This document shows, one piece after another, positions 7,682-7,884 of a stretch of 7,884 nucleotides of DNA. Each line of letters starts with the position of its first letter. Positions within the stretch are counted from its first letter, which is position 1. Source of the stretch: Verrucomicrobiaceae bacterium (GTDB lineage Bacteria > Verrucomicrobiota > Verrucomicrobiae > Verrucomicrobiales > Akkermansiaceae); the NCBI GenBank assembly GCA_947372405.1, contig CANBTO010000219.1, positions 1-7,884 of the forward strand, read 5' to 3'. Below the pieces are notes generated by a model. It did no database searches and was not told the DNA's origin. It saw only the letters and a program-made list of their open reading frames with translations. Both the position numbers and the translations under genes were made by a program.

Positions 7682-7712
7682 CGTTTTCAACCATTGAACC
7701 GACGACAACACC

Positions 7713-7884
7713 ATGAACCACACCTATCACATCGGACTCGACGTGCACGCCAAAACCGTCGCCATCGCCTGGGCCGGCCCTGCCGGAGCCCCGGAATATC
7801 ACGGCACCTGCGTTTCCTCCAACCGCTCGGTGACCGACACCCTCCGCCGGATCGCCAGCAAGCTCGGCACCGAACTCACCGCCC
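7713..7884 (+). CDS. IS110-family transposase, N-terminal part (runs off window)
   Basis: The frame opens at ATG 7713 and stays open to the right edge, 57 codons. It reads MNHTYHIGLDVHAKTVAIAW and onward, the typical N-terminus of the DEDD (RuvC-like) domain of IS110 transposases; Asp10 in GLDVH is the first catalytic acidic residue. The next residues (VTDTLRRIASKLGTEL) fit the helix that follows in this family. The enzyme, guided by the element's bridge RNA, recombines donor and target DNA; the second catalytic region, with a nucleophilic Ser in the C-terminal Tnp domain, lies outside the window. No Shine-Dalgarno sequence precedes the ATG; a short inverted repeat, TTCAA-CCA-TTGAA (7686-7698), lies 15 bases before it and could limit ribosome access. 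Confidence 0.88.
   Translation, partial: MNHTYHIGLDVHAKTVAIAWAGPAGAPEYHGTCVSSNRSVTDTLRRIASKLGTELTA

Larger units (their letters stand above)
7545..7884 (+). mobile_element. Left end of an IS110-family insertion sequence (runs off window)
   Basis: The right edge of the window holds the start of an IS110-family transposase preceded by about 170 bases of structured non-coding DNA, the usual layout of an IS110-group left end. IS110 elements of this group have no long terminal inverted repeats, so the exact boundary cannot be fixed from one end. It is placed near 7545 because the first strong stem begins at 7547 and the small membrane gene begins at 7524. The true edge could be some tens of bases either way. 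The right end and intactness cannot be judged here. Confidence 0.65.

Overview
The window is GC-rich, protein-dense bacterial DNA. Protein style (a GldA/GldF/GldG-type ABC system outside an obvious gliding locus, weak or absent Shine-Dalgarno sequences, an IS110 transposase start of the type common in Verrucomicrobia and Planctomycetes) suggests a member of the PVC group, most likely Verrucomicrobiota. This is an inference from protein resemblance; no rRNA or marker gene is present.

Layout. Positions 1-2047 on the minus strand hold a three-gene operon read right to left: an ABC ATPase (GldA-like), an ABC-2 permease (GldF-like) and the N-terminal part of a GldG-like protein that runs off the left edge. 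A 172-base divergent intergenic region separates it from a plus-strand gene for a stand-alone LON substrate-binding-domain protein (2220-2843). Next on the plus strand is a 650-residue two-domain protein (2933-4885): a GT4-type glycosyltransferase fused to a COG2908-type metallophosphoesterase. Its 3' end overlaps, tail to tail, a minus-strand PrxQ/BCP-type peroxiredoxin gene (4840-5334). The peroxiredoxin gene diverges from a plus-strand ptsI gene for PTS Enzyme I (5465-7231). A small two-helix membrane protein gene on the minus strand (7210-7524) overlaps the ptsI end. From about 7545 to the right edge lies the left end of an IS110-family insertion sequence: a strongly foldable non-coding stretch (candidate bridge RNA) followed by the transposase start at 7713.

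How the parts relate. The ABC genes form one transporter or membrane-complex operon. The other genes look like independent core or accessory functions. The most interesting gene is the fusion at 2933-4885. Both halves resemble proteins that in alphaproteobacteria are encoded side by side (Agt-like diacylglycerol glycosyltransferase and PlcP-like phospholipase C), which remodel phospholipids into glycolipids under phosphate limitation. A single polypeptide carrying both activities would be a self-contained phospholipid-to-glycolipid converter. This is a hypothesis; the family assignments are firm, the substrates are not. The second notable item is the IS110 left end with its candidate bridge RNA.
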